64,000 bases of DNA, taken from positions 1 to 64,000 of the forward strand of contig NZ_JAUOQT010000003.1 of NCBI RefSeq assembly GCF_030547245.1, in the 5' to 3' direction. The position numbers and the translations under genes were made by a program. The DNA is from Oceanihabitans sp. 2_MG-2023 (lineage in GTDB: Bacteria > Bacteroidota > Bacteroidia > Flavobacteriales > Flavobacteriaceae). The notes below the pieces were generated by a model. It saw nothing but the letters and a program-made list of their open reading frames with translations. It ran no database searches and was not told the DNA's origin. This document shows positions 52,203-60,981 of this stretch, in pieces. Numbering within the stretch: the first letter of the stretch is position 1; every line of letters begins with the position of its first letter.

Positions 52203-53243
52203 TTGAAAAAGAAAATATCCTATAAAGAAATTATAATACACACCATCGTTTGGATATGTATAAGTATTTTTCCGTTGCTAACGGCTTATATTGATTTGGG
52301 AGAAGTACCATCTGATATGTATTTAAGGCAAGCTATGCGACCTATTCTTTTTTATGTTAATTACTCCATTTTTGTACCTTACTTATTACTAAGACGTAAA
52401 CTGTTTTTATATATAATAATTTCTATTGTTTTTCTATTTCTATATAATTATATCTCTGAGGAAATAATTTTTAGTGAGTTTAGAAATAACATGCCAAAAC
52501 CTCCTAATAATCGTGGGGGTCCTTTTGGTTTAAGACACGCTATACCTATAGTGTTTTCATTATCTATCTTTTTATTAGGTGGGATTTTCAGCTTAGTAGT
52601 AGACTTTTATAAAAGAGATCGATTATCTAAAGAACTACAAAATGAACAAAAAGATATTAAGCTTCAGTTTTTAAGAAATCAATTAAATCCACACTTTTTA
52701 TTTAATTCCTTAAATAGTATTTATTCTTTAGTTAGAAGTAAATCGGATGATGCTCCAGAAGCAGTAATTACACTATCTGAATTAATGCGTTACATGCTTT
52801 ATGAAGTTGGTGACAAACAAGTTCTGTTAGAAAAAGAAATCAATTATATTACAAATTATATCGCTTTACAACGATTGCGACTTAAAAATACGGAAGCTGT
52901 TAAAGTGAATATTAATGGCGAAACAAGAAATTTAAAAATATATCCTTTATTATTAATTTCTTTCATTGAAAATGCCTTTAAATATGGCACAGATTACAAA
53001 GGAAACACGCAAATTGATATAAAGATTAAAGTAACGAATAATAAACTAATTTTTAAAGTAGAAAATATAATTGGACTTTATAAACGGGATATAAAAAATT
53101 CTGGTGTTGGATTAAAGAATATTGAAAATCAGCTCAATTATTTGTATAAAAACAATCATGAATTGATTATAAATGAAGACAAAACACATTATAAAGTACA
53201 TTTAACCTTAAACCTGAATGATGATGAAGTGTATAATAATTGA
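52203..53243 (+). CDS. LytS-type sensor histidine kinase
   Basis: A 346-residue kinase that begins with a TTG codon. It has four transmembrane helices (about 10-29, 45-63, 66-82 and 112-133), then the phosphoacceptor H164 in NQLNPHFLFN, the N box IENAFKYG and a G box in GVGLKNIENQL. The sequence RGGPFGLRH lies in the loop before the last helix. It is followed by its LytTR regulator gene with a 20-base overlap. It probably senses an envelope signal linked to the Kelch/DUF4907 operon upstream. Confidence 0.87.
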   Translation: MKKKISYKEIIIHTIVWICISIFPLLTAYIDLGEVPSDMYLRQAMRPILFYVNYSIFVPYLLLRRKLFLYIIISIVFLFLYNYISEEIIFSEFRNNMPKPPNNRGGPFGLRHAIPIVFSLSIFLLGGIFSLVVDFYKRDRLSKELQNEQKDIKLQFLRNQLNPHFLFNSLNSIYSLVRSKSDDAPEAVITLSELMRYMLYEVGDKQVLLEKEINYITNYIALQRLRLKNTEAVKVNINGETRNLKIYPLLLISFIENAFKYGTDYKGNTQIDIKIKVTNNKLIFKVENIIGLYKRDIKNSGVGLKNIENQLNYLYKNNHELIINEDKTHYKVHLTLNLNDDEVYNN

Positions 53244-53952
53244 TGACGAACCTTTAGCGATTGATATTATTGAATCGTATTGCCAAGCAATTGGTGGTAT
53301 TGAAGTAATAAGTACATTTACGAATGCCATTGAAGCGCTAGACTTTATAAATAATAATACTATTGATCTGGTTTTTTCGGATATTGAAATGCCAAACATT
53401 TCTGGAATAGAGCTTATAAAATCTTTAGAAGGAAAAATACCTTATTTTATTTTTACTACTGCTTACCCACAATACGCTTTAGAAGGTTTTGATTTAAATG
53501 CTGTAGATTATTTAGTGAAGCCTATCCCCTTTCCTCGCTTTATTAAGGCGGTGAATAGAGTTAAAGAAATGATTAAATTAAATGATAATAACACTTCAAT
53601 AAATTTTTCATCTGCTGGTGGAGAAACTAAAACGCATGAAGACGATTTTATATTTGTTAAATCGGAATATGAAAATCTAAAAATCGATATTAATAGCATC
53701 AAACACATTCAAGGTTTAAAAGATTATTTAAAAATTCATTCTGAAGATGCTAGACCTATTTTAACATTGATGAGCTTTAAAGAAATTCAGTCTAAATTAC
53801 CTGAAAATACCTTTATAAGAGTACACCGATCGTATATTGTTAATGTAAATAAAATTACATCCATTCAAAAAAATAGAATTGTAATAAAAGAAGAAAAAAT
53901 CCCTATAGGAGAAAGCTATAAATCTATGGTATATAGCAGATTGAATATTTAA
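53224..53952 (+). CDS. LytTR-family response regulator
   Basis: A regulator of 242 residues from the ATG at 53224; two further ATG codons directly upstream (53218, 53221) are equally in frame. The receiver domain has the acidic pocket IIIDDEP, the phosphorylation site D53 in VFSDIEMP and the lysine in LVKPIPF. The LytTR domain begins near 140 (FIFVKSEYENLKIDI, HIQGLKDYLKIH, RVHRSYIVNVNKITSI). It overlaps the upstream kinase gene by 20 bases. A strong terminator follows. Confidence 0.9.
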   Translation: MKCIIIDDEPLAIDIIESYCQAIGGIEVISTFTNAIEALDFINNNTIDLVFSDIEMPNISGIELIKSLEGKIPYFIFTTAYPQYALEGFDLNAVDYLVKPIPFPRFIKAVNRVKEMIKLNDNNTSINFSSAGGETKTHEDDFIFVKSEYENLKIDINSIKHIQGLKDYLKIHSEDARPILTLMSFKEIQSKLPENTFIRVHRSYIVNVNKITSIQKNRIVIKEEKIPIGESYKSMVYSRLNI

Positions 53953-53970
53953 TTCTAAAATAAACACATC

Positions 53971-54007
53971 AAAAAGGAGAATAGTAATACAACTATTCTC
54001 CTTTTTT
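53971..54007. terminator. Strong hairpin terminator
   Basis: AAAAAGGAGAATAGT (53971-53985) pairs with ACTATTCTCC-TTTTT (53992-54006) around a short loop, ending in a T run. It closes the plus-strand Kelch-LytTR unit and also lies 30 bases after the converging DUF6515 gene, so it can serve both. Confidence 0.85.
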
Positions 54008-54038
54008 GCTATTCATCAATTAATCACTATATTTTCAT

Positions 54039-54653
54039 TTATTCTATATCAATAATACCAACAACTTCGTAAGCTCTAGTACCATCTATTTGCACTTTTT
54101 CGTATAAAATATTAGCATACTCATAATACGTTTGACCATCTATTACTACTTTTTCATAATCATTAGGTAATTCGTAAACTACTGTACCTACCATTGGTTC
54201 TACAACTTCATATTCATTATTTATATTGATGTAAAAAATACCATCTACATTATAATAATAATCGTTGTTAAAATGTACCCTTCTATAGTTTGTTGGTAGT
54301 GTTTTAATTCTAAATCCAACTTTTGGAGCAATAACTACATAATGGCCTCTAGATTGTGTATAGAATTTATTATTAGAATAATAATAATTTTGACCTTTAT
54401 GGTTAACGACTGTTCTATTTGGTACATTTCTAACCGAAACCACTTTCTTTTTTGGTGTTTTATAGGTTACTTGATTGCTAGATACTCTTCTGCTTGTAGT
54501 CGTATTATTTTTAACAGGTGTTGTTCTAGTTGTTTTTTCTGTTTTATTTGTTGTAGTAGTAGTTGTGTTTCTTCGTGTTTGCGCTGTAACTTGTGTGGTT
54601 ATAGCTACCATAAATAAAGATGGTAATACGAATGTTTTTATAAAAGATTTCAT
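54039..54653 (-). CDS. DUF6515-family protein
   Basis: A 204-residue exported protein (signal peptide to about residue 24). A Thr/Arg/Asn-rich low-complexity linker follows. The C-terminal two thirds carry the DUF6515 pattern of paired segments: VVIAPKVGFRIKTLPTNYRR, DYYYNVDGIFYI, VGTVVYELPNDYEKV and YYEYANILYEKV. The function is unknown. It is a single gene on the minus strand. A CCTACAAA motif lies 85-92 bases upstream. Confidence 0.75.
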   Translation of the reverse strand: MKSFIKTFVLPSLFMVAITTQVTAQTRRNTTTTTTNKTEKTTRTTPVKNNTTTSRRVSSNQVTYKTPKKKVVSVRNVPNRTVVNHKGQNYYYSNNKFYTQSRGHYVVIAPKVGFRIKTLPTNYRRVHFNNDYYYNVDGIFYININNEYEVVEPMVGTVVYELPNDYEKVVIDGQTYYEYANILYEKVQIDGTRAYEVVGIIDIE

Positions 54654-54823
54654 AATTTTTAATTTTTAAGGTTATACATTTTCTGTTACTAGTAAGACTC
54701 TTTTTCTTAATCTTAGTTTAAAGATATTTACAATGCACCTACAAAAAAAGAGAAATAGATAGTTGCTTAAATTGTATCGACCAAAAAGGATTTTTTATAG
54801 ATTTCATTGGTACGCTACGCTTT

Positions 54824-54865
54824 AAAATAGAAGAGGTATGCTATAAAGCATACCTCTTCTATTTT
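54824..54865 (-). terminator. Long perfect hairpin terminator
   Basis: A perfect 19-base stem (54824-54842 with 54847-54865) around a 4-base loop, with A4/T4 at the ends. It starts 18 bases after the stop of the EF-hand lipoprotein gene, so it is the terminator of that gene. Confidence 0.8.
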
Positions 54866-54882
54866 GTAATGCAAAGAAAATA

Positions 54883-55182
54883 TTATTTCAATAAACTTAA
54901 TAAACCTGTTAATTCTGTTAGGTTTAAGCTTGAATTACTATCTGTATCTAAAACATTAAAGTTGTCAGCAACAGATCCAATTGCTTCTGTGGTGCTTATT
55001 GCCTCATCTTTATTAGTGTCTAATAAACTAAATAGACTTGTAATTTGTTGTACTGTAGAATTAGAACTCAATGAGCTTAATAATGTTGCAGCATTTGCAA
55101 CTGAAGATGTGTCTACATTTTTTACAGTATTACAACTAAATACTGTAGATACTAGAGCCAATGACAATATAATTTTTTTCAT
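54883..55182 (-). CDS. Small EF-hand-like lipoprotein
   Basis: I use the ATG at 55182 (99 residues); another lies three codons upstream. The signal peptide ends in a lipobox (VFSC, Cys near residue 17). Two calcium-binding loops are apparent: LDTNKDEAISTTEA and LDTDSNSSLNLTEL, each with D-x-[ND]-x-[DN] followed by a Glu at the twelfth position. The linker is Ser-rich. The protein is probably a calcium-binding lipoprotein; no named family is recognised. A TCTACAAAC motif is 67 bases upstream, and a long hairpin follows. Confidence 0.7.
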   Translation of the reverse strand: MKKIILSLALVSTVFSCNTVKNVDTSSVANAATLLSSLSSNSTVQQITSLFSLLDTNKDEAISTTEAIGSVADNFNVLDTDSNSSLNLTELTGLLSLLK

Positions 55183-55315
55183 AATATACATTTGATTTAT
55201 TAATTATGATGCAAAAGTATTTTATGTGCATAACATAGAAAAAGACAATCTACAAACACTTGTTATTTCTATACCATTGAAGCGGAATTATAGACGAAAC
55301 CCAAACAACTAGGTT

Positions 55316-56044
55316 TTAAAGGGAATTACTATTAATAAATTCTAAAAATTTAGATTTGTATTGTTCTGAAACAGTAATACGTTGTTGATTGATAATAATT
55401 TGACTACGTTCAATAACATCTATATTTTTTAAAGCCACAATAAACGAACGATGTACACGCATAAACTGTGTGTCTGGTAGTTCTGCTTCTAACGACTTTA
55501 AACTTAGGAGTGTTAAAATAGGTTTCGGATTATCTTTCAACCAAATCTTTATATAATCTTTTAATCCTTCAAAATACAATACATCAGCAAGCTTAATGCG
55601 AAGTTGTTTGTATTCCGATTTTACAAAAAGAAATTCTTTTTCTTCAGAGACTATACTTTTTTGTTTTCCTTTTACCAATTCAAACCAAGTATTTGCTTTG
55701 TTTGCTGCAGCTAGAAATTCGGCGTAATCAAAAGGTTTTAAAAGGTAATCTAATGCTTCTACTTTAAAACCTTCTAAGGCATATTGATCGAATGCTGTGG
55801 TAAAAATAACGCGTGTTTCTTTTGGTAACATTTTTGAAAACTCAATACCTGTTAAATCTGGCATTTGTATATCTAAAAACAGTACATCTACGGGTTCCGT
55901 TTTTATGAACTCCATAGCTTCAATAGCACTACTACACTTTTTTTTTAAAACTAAAAAAGGTGTTTTTTTCACATAGCTTTCTACTAAATTAAGTGCCATT
56001 GGTTCATCATCTACTACAACACAGGTAATTTTTATATTGCTCAT
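55316..56044 (-). CDS. LytTR-family response regulator
   Basis: A 242-residue regulator with the receiver acidic pocket VVVDDEP, the phosphorylation site D58 in LFLDIQMP and the lysine in LLKPFDY. The LytTR domain begins near 135 (FLFVKSEYKQLRIKL, YFEGLKDYIKIW, RVHRSFIVALKNIDVI). It is the last gene of the DoxX-kinase-regulator operon, three bases after the kinase gene. The sequence resembles the regulator at 53224, suggesting that their binding sites may also be similar. Confidence 0.9.
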   Translation of the reverse strand: MSNIKITCVVVDDEPMALNLVESYVKKTPFLVLKKKCSSAIEAMEFIKTEPVDVLFLDIQMPDLTGIEFSKMLPKETRVIFTTAFDQYALEGFKVEALDYLLKPFDYAEFLAAANKANTWFELVKGKQKSIVSEEKEFLFVKSEYKQLRIKLADVLYFEGLKDYIKIWLKDNPKPILTLLSLKSLEAELPDTQFMRVHRSFIVALKNIDVIERSQIIINQQRITVSEQYKSKFLEFINSNSL

Positions 56045-56047
56045 AAC

Positions 56048-57082
56048 TTAATTCGTATCAATTTCTAAATGTCCAATAAAACGATTGTCTTTAACAAAAG
56101 TTTTAAAATCGTTTTTATTTGGATAAAGTAATTCTATTCGTTTTTCAATATTTTGAATTCCAATTCCAGATCCGCTTTTATCGTCTGTCTTTTTAGGAAA
56201 ATTATCATTTTCAATCGTAAATAAAACCGTCTTTTCATCACAAGTCATAGTAATATCTATGGTGCTTTCTTTAGAAGCAGAAACACCATGTTTAAAAGCA
56301 TTTTCTATTAATGAGATGAATAATAAAGGAGCAATTTTAACTCCAGTTCCTTCTTTTGGAAAATTATAATTTACTACCGTTTTATCTGAAACTCTAAGTT
56401 TCATCAAATCGATATATCTTTTCATGAAATCAATTTCTTTTGATAATGGAATAGTCTCTACATTCGTTTCATACAGCATATAACGCATTAATTTACTTAA
56501 ACTGTGAATTGATGTTTTCGCTTGATCTGGTGAAATATCGACCATCGCATAAATATTATTTAACGAATTAAAAAAGAAATGTGGTTGTAGCTGATAATGT
56601 AAATGTTGCAGCTCAGATTTAAGCTTAAAGTTAATTGCTTCCTTTCGTTCTGCTTCTGTTTTCACCCAACGTTTCGTAGTTTTTATGGCAATTGAAAACA
56701 GTAATGGCACCATGTAAAATAACATTTGTATGTAAACAAACATTTTAAATGGTGGCCCTTCACCATCCGTTTTATCTGATTTTTTAATAAGTTCTTCAAA
56801 AAAAGTGACTTCAATTTGCTCTTTAAAAAATATGAATAAAGCAATAAATACAACATTTATTAAAATGAATTGCGCTGTTTTTTTTACAAATAAAAAATGA
56901 TCGATAAATAAAAAATAATTGATATAAAAAATGCAAGCATAAAATATTATTGGAATCCAGAAATGAGCAATAATTCTATTAATTTCCTGCTCTTGTCCGT
57001 AAGACAAAAGATAAGGTAAACTAAATAACACAAGCCAAACTAGAATGTGTGAAAGGATATTGATTTTTTTATTTTTATGCAT
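56048..57082 (-). CDS. LytS-type sensor histidine kinase
   Basis: A 344-residue kinase with four transmembrane helices in the first 135 residues. The phosphoacceptor is H168 in QLQPHFFFN; the N box is IENAFKHG and the G box is GSGIGIQNIEKRIELL. It is the second gene of the DoxX-LytS-LytTR operon, with 16 bases between it and the DoxX gene. Confidence 0.88.
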   Translation of the reverse strand: MHKNKKINILSHILVWLVLFSLPYLLSYGQEQEINRIIAHFWIPIIFYACIFYINYFLFIDHFLFVKKTAQFILINVVFIALFIFFKEQIEVTFFEELIKKSDKTDGEGPPFKMFVYIQMLFYMVPLLFSIAIKTTKRWVKTEAERKEAINFKLKSELQHLHYQLQPHFFFNSLNNIYAMVDISPDQAKTSIHSLSKLMRYMLYETNVETIPLSKEIDFMKRYIDLMKLRVSDKTVVNYNFPKEGTGVKIAPLLFISLIENAFKHGVSASKESTIDITMTCDEKTVLFTIENDNFPKKTDDKSGSGIGIQNIEKRIELLYPNKNDFKTFVKDNRFIGHLEIDTN

Positions 57083-57098
57083 TTTATAATATTAATTG

Positions 57099-57497
57099 TT
57101 AATCCCACTTATTAGTAGTAGATACTGCATAGCTTCCAGAACCTGTAAAATAGAATACTAAACTACCAAAGGCATACAGCAAAAGTAACTCAATTTCTAG
57201 ACCTCCTGTTTTTGAAATGGCAAATATATGATCTGAATGAACTAAAACAAGTGCGGCAATCATTCCAAAGAAAAAAACCAACGATGCAATTCGTGTTCTA
57301 AATCCAATAATAATTAGTATTGGTGCAACCAATTCAGTAATATATACGCCGTAAGCCATAAAGGTTGGAAAACCAGCTTCAGTAAGCATATTTTCAATAC
57401 CCGCTAAACTTTTCAATTTAGCAATGCCATGAAATAGCATTAATCCAGCAATTATTATTCTTAACAATAATAACCCGAAGTTTATATCTTTTTTCAT
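57099..57497 (-). CDS. DoxX-family membrane protein
   Basis: A 132-residue protein with four membrane helices. The family start LLLRIIIAGLMLFHGIAKL and the conserved GFPTFMAYGVYITELVAPI segment are clear. DoxX-type proteins belong to quinol oxidase or redox-linked membrane systems. It is the first gene of a minus-strand operon with a sensor kinase and a LytTR regulator, so it may be the sensed or accessory component. An inverted repeat with GGTTT/AAACC arms lies about 70 bases upstream. Confidence 0.85.
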   Translation of the reverse strand: MKKDINFGLLLLRIIIAGLMLFHGIAKLKSLAGIENMLTEAGFPTFMAYGVYITELVAPILIIIGFRTRIASLVFFFGMIAALVLVHSDHIFAISKTGGLEIELLLLYAFGSLVFYFTGSGSYAVSTTNKWD

Positions 57498-57564
57498 TTT
57501 TTATATTTTTTTCAATGTCTTTCAAAGATAAATTTTATCAATATACATTTTTAATGTAATAGAT

Positions 57565-57592
57565 GGTTTGGGGTATTTAATATACCAAAACC
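57565..57592. promoter_or_regulatory. Inverted repeat upstream of the doxX operon
   Basis: GGTTTGGGGTAT (57565-57576) faces ATACCAAAACC (57582-57592), an imperfect palindrome. It lies 68-95 bases before the start codon of the DoxX gene and could be a regulatory site. Confidence 0.4.
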
Positions 57593-57626
57593 TTTATTTT
57601 ATAGATGAGATTTTAACGTAGATAAT

Positions 57627-57662
57627 AAAAAAATGTCTTAATTGATTTTAAGACATTTTTTT
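57627..57662. terminator. Hairpin terminator after the efflux operon
   Basis: AAAAAAATGTCTTAA (57627-57641) pairs with TTAAGACATTTTTTT (57648-57662). It lies 130 bases after the stop of the DUF1566 gene, with T runs on both strands. Confidence 0.75.
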
Positions 57663-57791
57663 ATTCCTAGTTTTCCCATCCCTTCAATACTAGCTGGGAA
57701 TTCTCTATAAAAATCCGCCATTTATGGGCTAACTGTTAGCAATAAGATGCTTAAAAAAGCTAATTCAAATAAATATTTTTTCTTAGAGAAT

Positions 57792-58985
57792 TTAATTAAT
57801 TTCTCTAACCAAGCGTATGTGATTTTTAATTCTAAGAGAATCTGCAGCATTTACAGACTCCATTAAATAGTCTTCTATATTTCCAGCTTTAGGATCTGAA
57901 CGTTGTGCTCCTGCTCCATGCCAATCATAGTATTCAGTCGCACTACTATTATCTTTACTATATGCTTTCCCAAATGCTACATAACACGCTGTGTATTTAA
58001 AATCGCCTTGTGTTGTGCTTGACCAGAACCAACTATCATCAGTACATTCAAAAAAGTTTTCATCTATTGCAGGAAAAGTTTCTTTGTCGTAATCCACAAT
58101 ACTCTGTAATTCTTTGGTATTAGGTAACCTCCAGTCTATATAACCTGCTATTTTACTGTTTTTAGCTACTTGTAATGCTTCAGCCCAATTGTAAGTATTG
58201 CCATCGTCTGCTTTTTGCCACATTAATCCGGTTGCTTTATCGGTAACTGTTCCGTTTTTATTATCCACAAAATCATTTACACCATACACATTTTCTGTTC
58301 CTCTAACTGCTCTTACATAGTTTCCTGGATCATGAACACCTTCGCTACCATCAAAATACAAACCCGTTTCATAAGCTTTAATATGTCCATCAGCAAAATT
58401 AAATCCGAAGGCACCTTCCATTTTTATGTTCTGTAATGGTCCTTTTACATATTTTGTACTCGACCAATATTGTCCGGCATACGGCATGCGTTTATCGTAT
58501 TCAAAATCGAAATAATCTGTGTTTAAGTAAGGCTGTGATTTTTCTAAATCTTGGGGGTATAATTCGCCATTAGAATTAAGAAGTGAATACAATTCTTTAA
58601 TGGTAGGCATTCTCCAATCTGTATAACCACCAATTTCAAGACTATCCACATAATTGAAAGCATCGTAAAAATTATGATGTTTAAAATCTGGTGTTTTTTG
58701 CCACATTAAACCTGTGTTATTGTCGGTTATAGTACCATTTCCATTATCAGTATATGAAGATTGCATACCTGTAAACTGTGCATCTTGACCGTAAAATTTA
58801 TTGTCTATACTAGGTTTATCTATTTGATTTCCTTCGTTATCATAAAATTTATCTTGTCCTGTATCTGTCAATACAAAATGAATGTCATTATCGGTGTATT
58901 TTACCGTTTTATTTTCTTCAGTTTTACAACTTAAAAAAAGCAGAATAGAACAAAGCATACTTGTTGCATTTGGATATGATTTCAT
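57792..58985 (-). CDS. DUF1566-domain lipoprotein
   Basis: A 397-residue lipoprotein with a lipobox (LLFLSC, Cys near residue 20). Two repeats of the Lcl/DUF1566 domain are present: NGTITDNNTGLMWQKTPDF ... YTDWRMPTIKELYSLL and NGTVTDKATGLMWQKADDG ... YIDWRLPNTKELQSIV. Such C-type-lectin-like domains occur in surface proteins and often bind ligands; the role is unknown. It is the last gene of the efflux operon, 24 bases after the permease gene. Confidence 0.83.
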   Translation of the reverse strand: MKSYPNATSMLCSILLFLSCKTEENKTVKYTDNDIHFVLTDTGQDKFYDNEGNQIDKPSIDNKFYGQDAQFTGMQSSYTDNGNGTITDNNTGLMWQKTPDFKHHNFYDAFNYVDSLEIGGYTDWRMPTIKELYSLLNSNGELYPQDLEKSQPYLNTDYFDFEYDKRMPYAGQYWSSTKYVKGPLQNIKMEGAFGFNFADGHIKAYETGLYFDGSEGVHDPGNYVRAVRGTENVYGVNDFVDNKNGTVTDKATGLMWQKADDGNTYNWAEALQVAKNSKIAGYIDWRLPNTKELQSIVDYDKETFPAIDENFFECTDDSWFWSSTTQGDFKYTACYVAFGKAYSKDNSSATEYYDWHGAGAQRSDPKAGNIEDYLMESVNAADSLRIKNHIRLVREIN

Positions 58986-59009
58986 AGGAAGTATGATTTT
59001 AAGAATTAA

Positions 59010-60230
59010 TTATTCGTAACGTAATGCGGTAATAGGATCTAAAGCCGAAGCTTTTCTCGCAGGATACCATCCGAAGAAAATACCTGTTACAGCACAAACA
59101 GCAAATGAAATGACAATAGAATATAAAGCAACACTTGTAGGCCAATTTAAGAATTTTTCTATAAACACTGTGGCTCCAAGCCCTAATAAAACACCTAAAA
59201 CACCACCTGTAATACTTATTAAAATAGCCTCGATAAGAAATTGCATTAATATATCGGAGCCCTTTCCTCCTACAGCCATTCGTAAACCTATTTCTTTGGT
59301 ACGTTCTTTTACCGAAACATACATAATATTCATAATTCCTATTCCACCAATTAACAAGGAAATACTTGCTACTGCGACCAAAAGAATAGTTAACATTTCA
59401 CTGGTAGAACTGAAGGTCGATATTAATTCTTCCATAGAACGAACAGTAAAGTCATCGTCTTCATAATCCAGAAGCTTATGTTCTGTTCGTAAAATATCTG
59501 TTACTTGCGTTACAGCCTCAGGAGCATCGTCTTCACTAATTGCTGATGCCATAATTTGATTTAAGTAATCTATAGCCAGAATACGTTTTTGTACCGTAGT
59601 GTATGGTGCAATAACCACATCATCTTGATCTTGACCAAAAGTGTTTTCGCCTTTTTCTTCTAAAACTCCAATAACTTTAAATGGAATATTATTAAAACGA
59701 ATCATTTGCCCAACAGGCTCTTGCCCATCAGGAAATACATTATCGACAACAGTTTGCCCAATTACAGCAACTTTTGAAGCAGATTGTACTTCTGCATCTG
59801 TAAACATACTTCCACTTTGTAAATCCACCACTTTTATATTAAGATATTCCGGATTTACTCCATAAATAGTACTTGGCCAGTTGTTAGAACCGTTAATAAC
59901 CTGTCCGCTTCCATTTACAACCGGTGTCATATAACTTAACAAAGTTGCTTGTTCTTTAATAGTTTCGAAATTTTTAAGCGTTAAAGTTTGTACCTCTCCA
60001 CCACTTCCTCTAGCAGGACCTCTATCGTCTGCTCCTGGTCTAATAGTAATCATATTAGAACCCATTGCCGAGATGGTAGTACGAATACTTTCTTTAGAGC
60101 CTTCACCAATAGCTAACATAGCTATTACAGAAGCTACACCAATGATGATACCTAACATGGTAAGCAATGTTCTTGTTTTATTAAGAATGATTGCTTTTGT
60201 TGCGATTTTAAATAAATTGAATAGTCTCAT
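59010..60230 (-). CDS. MacB-type ABC transporter permease (FtsX family)
   Basis: A 406-residue permease with four transmembrane helices: one at the N-terminus, three at the C-terminus. The periplasmic MacB domain lies in between. Characteristic blocks are RTLLTMLGIIIGVASVIAML, GGIGIMNIMYVSVKERTKEI and IGLRMAVGGKGSDI. It works with the ATPase encoded 2 bases upstream and the HlyD and TolC proteins to export a substrate, which remains unknown. Confidence 0.92.
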   Translation of the reverse strand: MRLFNLFKIATKAIILNKTRTLLTMLGIIIGVASVIAMLAIGEGSKESIRTTISAMGSNMITIRPGADDRGPARGSGGEVQTLTLKNFETIKEQATLLSYMTPVVNGSGQVINGSNNWPSTIYGVNPEYLNIKVVDLQSGSMFTDAEVQSASKVAVIGQTVVDNVFPDGQEPVGQMIRFNNIPFKVIGVLEEKGENTFGQDQDDVVIAPYTTVQKRILAIDYLNQIMASAISEDDAPEAVTQVTDILRTEHKLLDYEDDDFTVRSMEELISTFSSTSEMLTILLVAVASISLLIGGIGIMNIMYVSVKERTKEIGLRMAVGGKGSDILMQFLIEAILISITGGVLGVLLGLGATVFIEKFLNWPTSVALYSIVISFAVCAVTGIFFGWYPARKASALDPITALRYE

Positions 60231-60232
60231 AA

Positions 60233-60976
60233 TTAATCCTCTTGTTTAGGTAATTTTGCTAATTCTGCGGATGCAGATTGCACATTATGATTTTGATAAT
60301 CTTGTATGATTTCGCCATCTTTTAAAACCACTGTTCTACTACTAAAAGTTGCTATATCAGGTTCGTGCGTTACAAATGTGATTGTAATACCTTGTTTGTT
60401 TAATTCTTGAAACAGGGACATAATTTCGTAAGAAGTTCGTGTATCTAAATTTCCTGTAGCTTCATCTGCAAGAATCATTACTGGATTATTAACTAGCGAT
60501 CTTGCAATAGCGACACGCTGTTGTTGTCCTCCCGAAAGCTGCGAAGGTGTATGCTGTAGTCTTTCCCCTAAACCAACCATTTCTAAAGCTTTTATAGCGC
60601 GTTCTCTTCGTTCTTCTGTAGATACCTTACTGTTATATAATAATGGTAACTCTACATTTTCAATCGCAGATGTTCTAGCTAATAAATTATACGATTGAAA
60701 TATGAATCCTATTTTTTCGTTTCTGATAGTTGCTAATTGATTTCTACTTAAATCTTTTACACTAACACCATCAATTTCATACACTCCAGATGTAGGCTGA
60801 TCTAAACATCCCAAAATATTAAGCATGGTACTTTTACCAGATCCACTAGATCCCATGATGGTAACAAACTCCCCTTCTTTTATAGTGACCGAAATACCTC
60901 GTAATGCATGAACTGTTTCGGTTCCCATGGTAAACTCCCGTTTTAAATCTTCTATTTTTATGATTTCTTTACTCAT
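60233..60976 (-). CDS. MacB-type ABC transporter ATP-binding protein
   Basis: A 247-residue ATPase with Walker [10 protein letters not shown], signature [15 protein letters not shown], Walker [13 protein letters not shown] and the H-loop in TFVTHEPD. It belongs to the LolD/MacB branch. It is encoded between the membrane fusion protein gene (5 bases apart) and the permease gene (2 bases apart). Confidence 0.93.
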   Translation of the reverse strand: MSKEIIKIEDLKREFTMGTETVHALRGISVTIKEGEFVTIMGSSGSGKSTMLNILGCLDQPTSGVYEIDGVSVKDLSRNQLATIRNEKIGFIFQSYNLLARTSAIENVELPLLYNSKVSTEERRERAIKALEMVGLGERLQHTPSQLSGGQQQRVAIARSLVNNPVMILADEATGNLDTRTSYEIMSLFQELNKQGITITFVTHEPDIATFSSRTVVLKDGEIIQDYQNHNVQSASAELAKLPKQED

Positions 60977-60981
60977 GGTTT

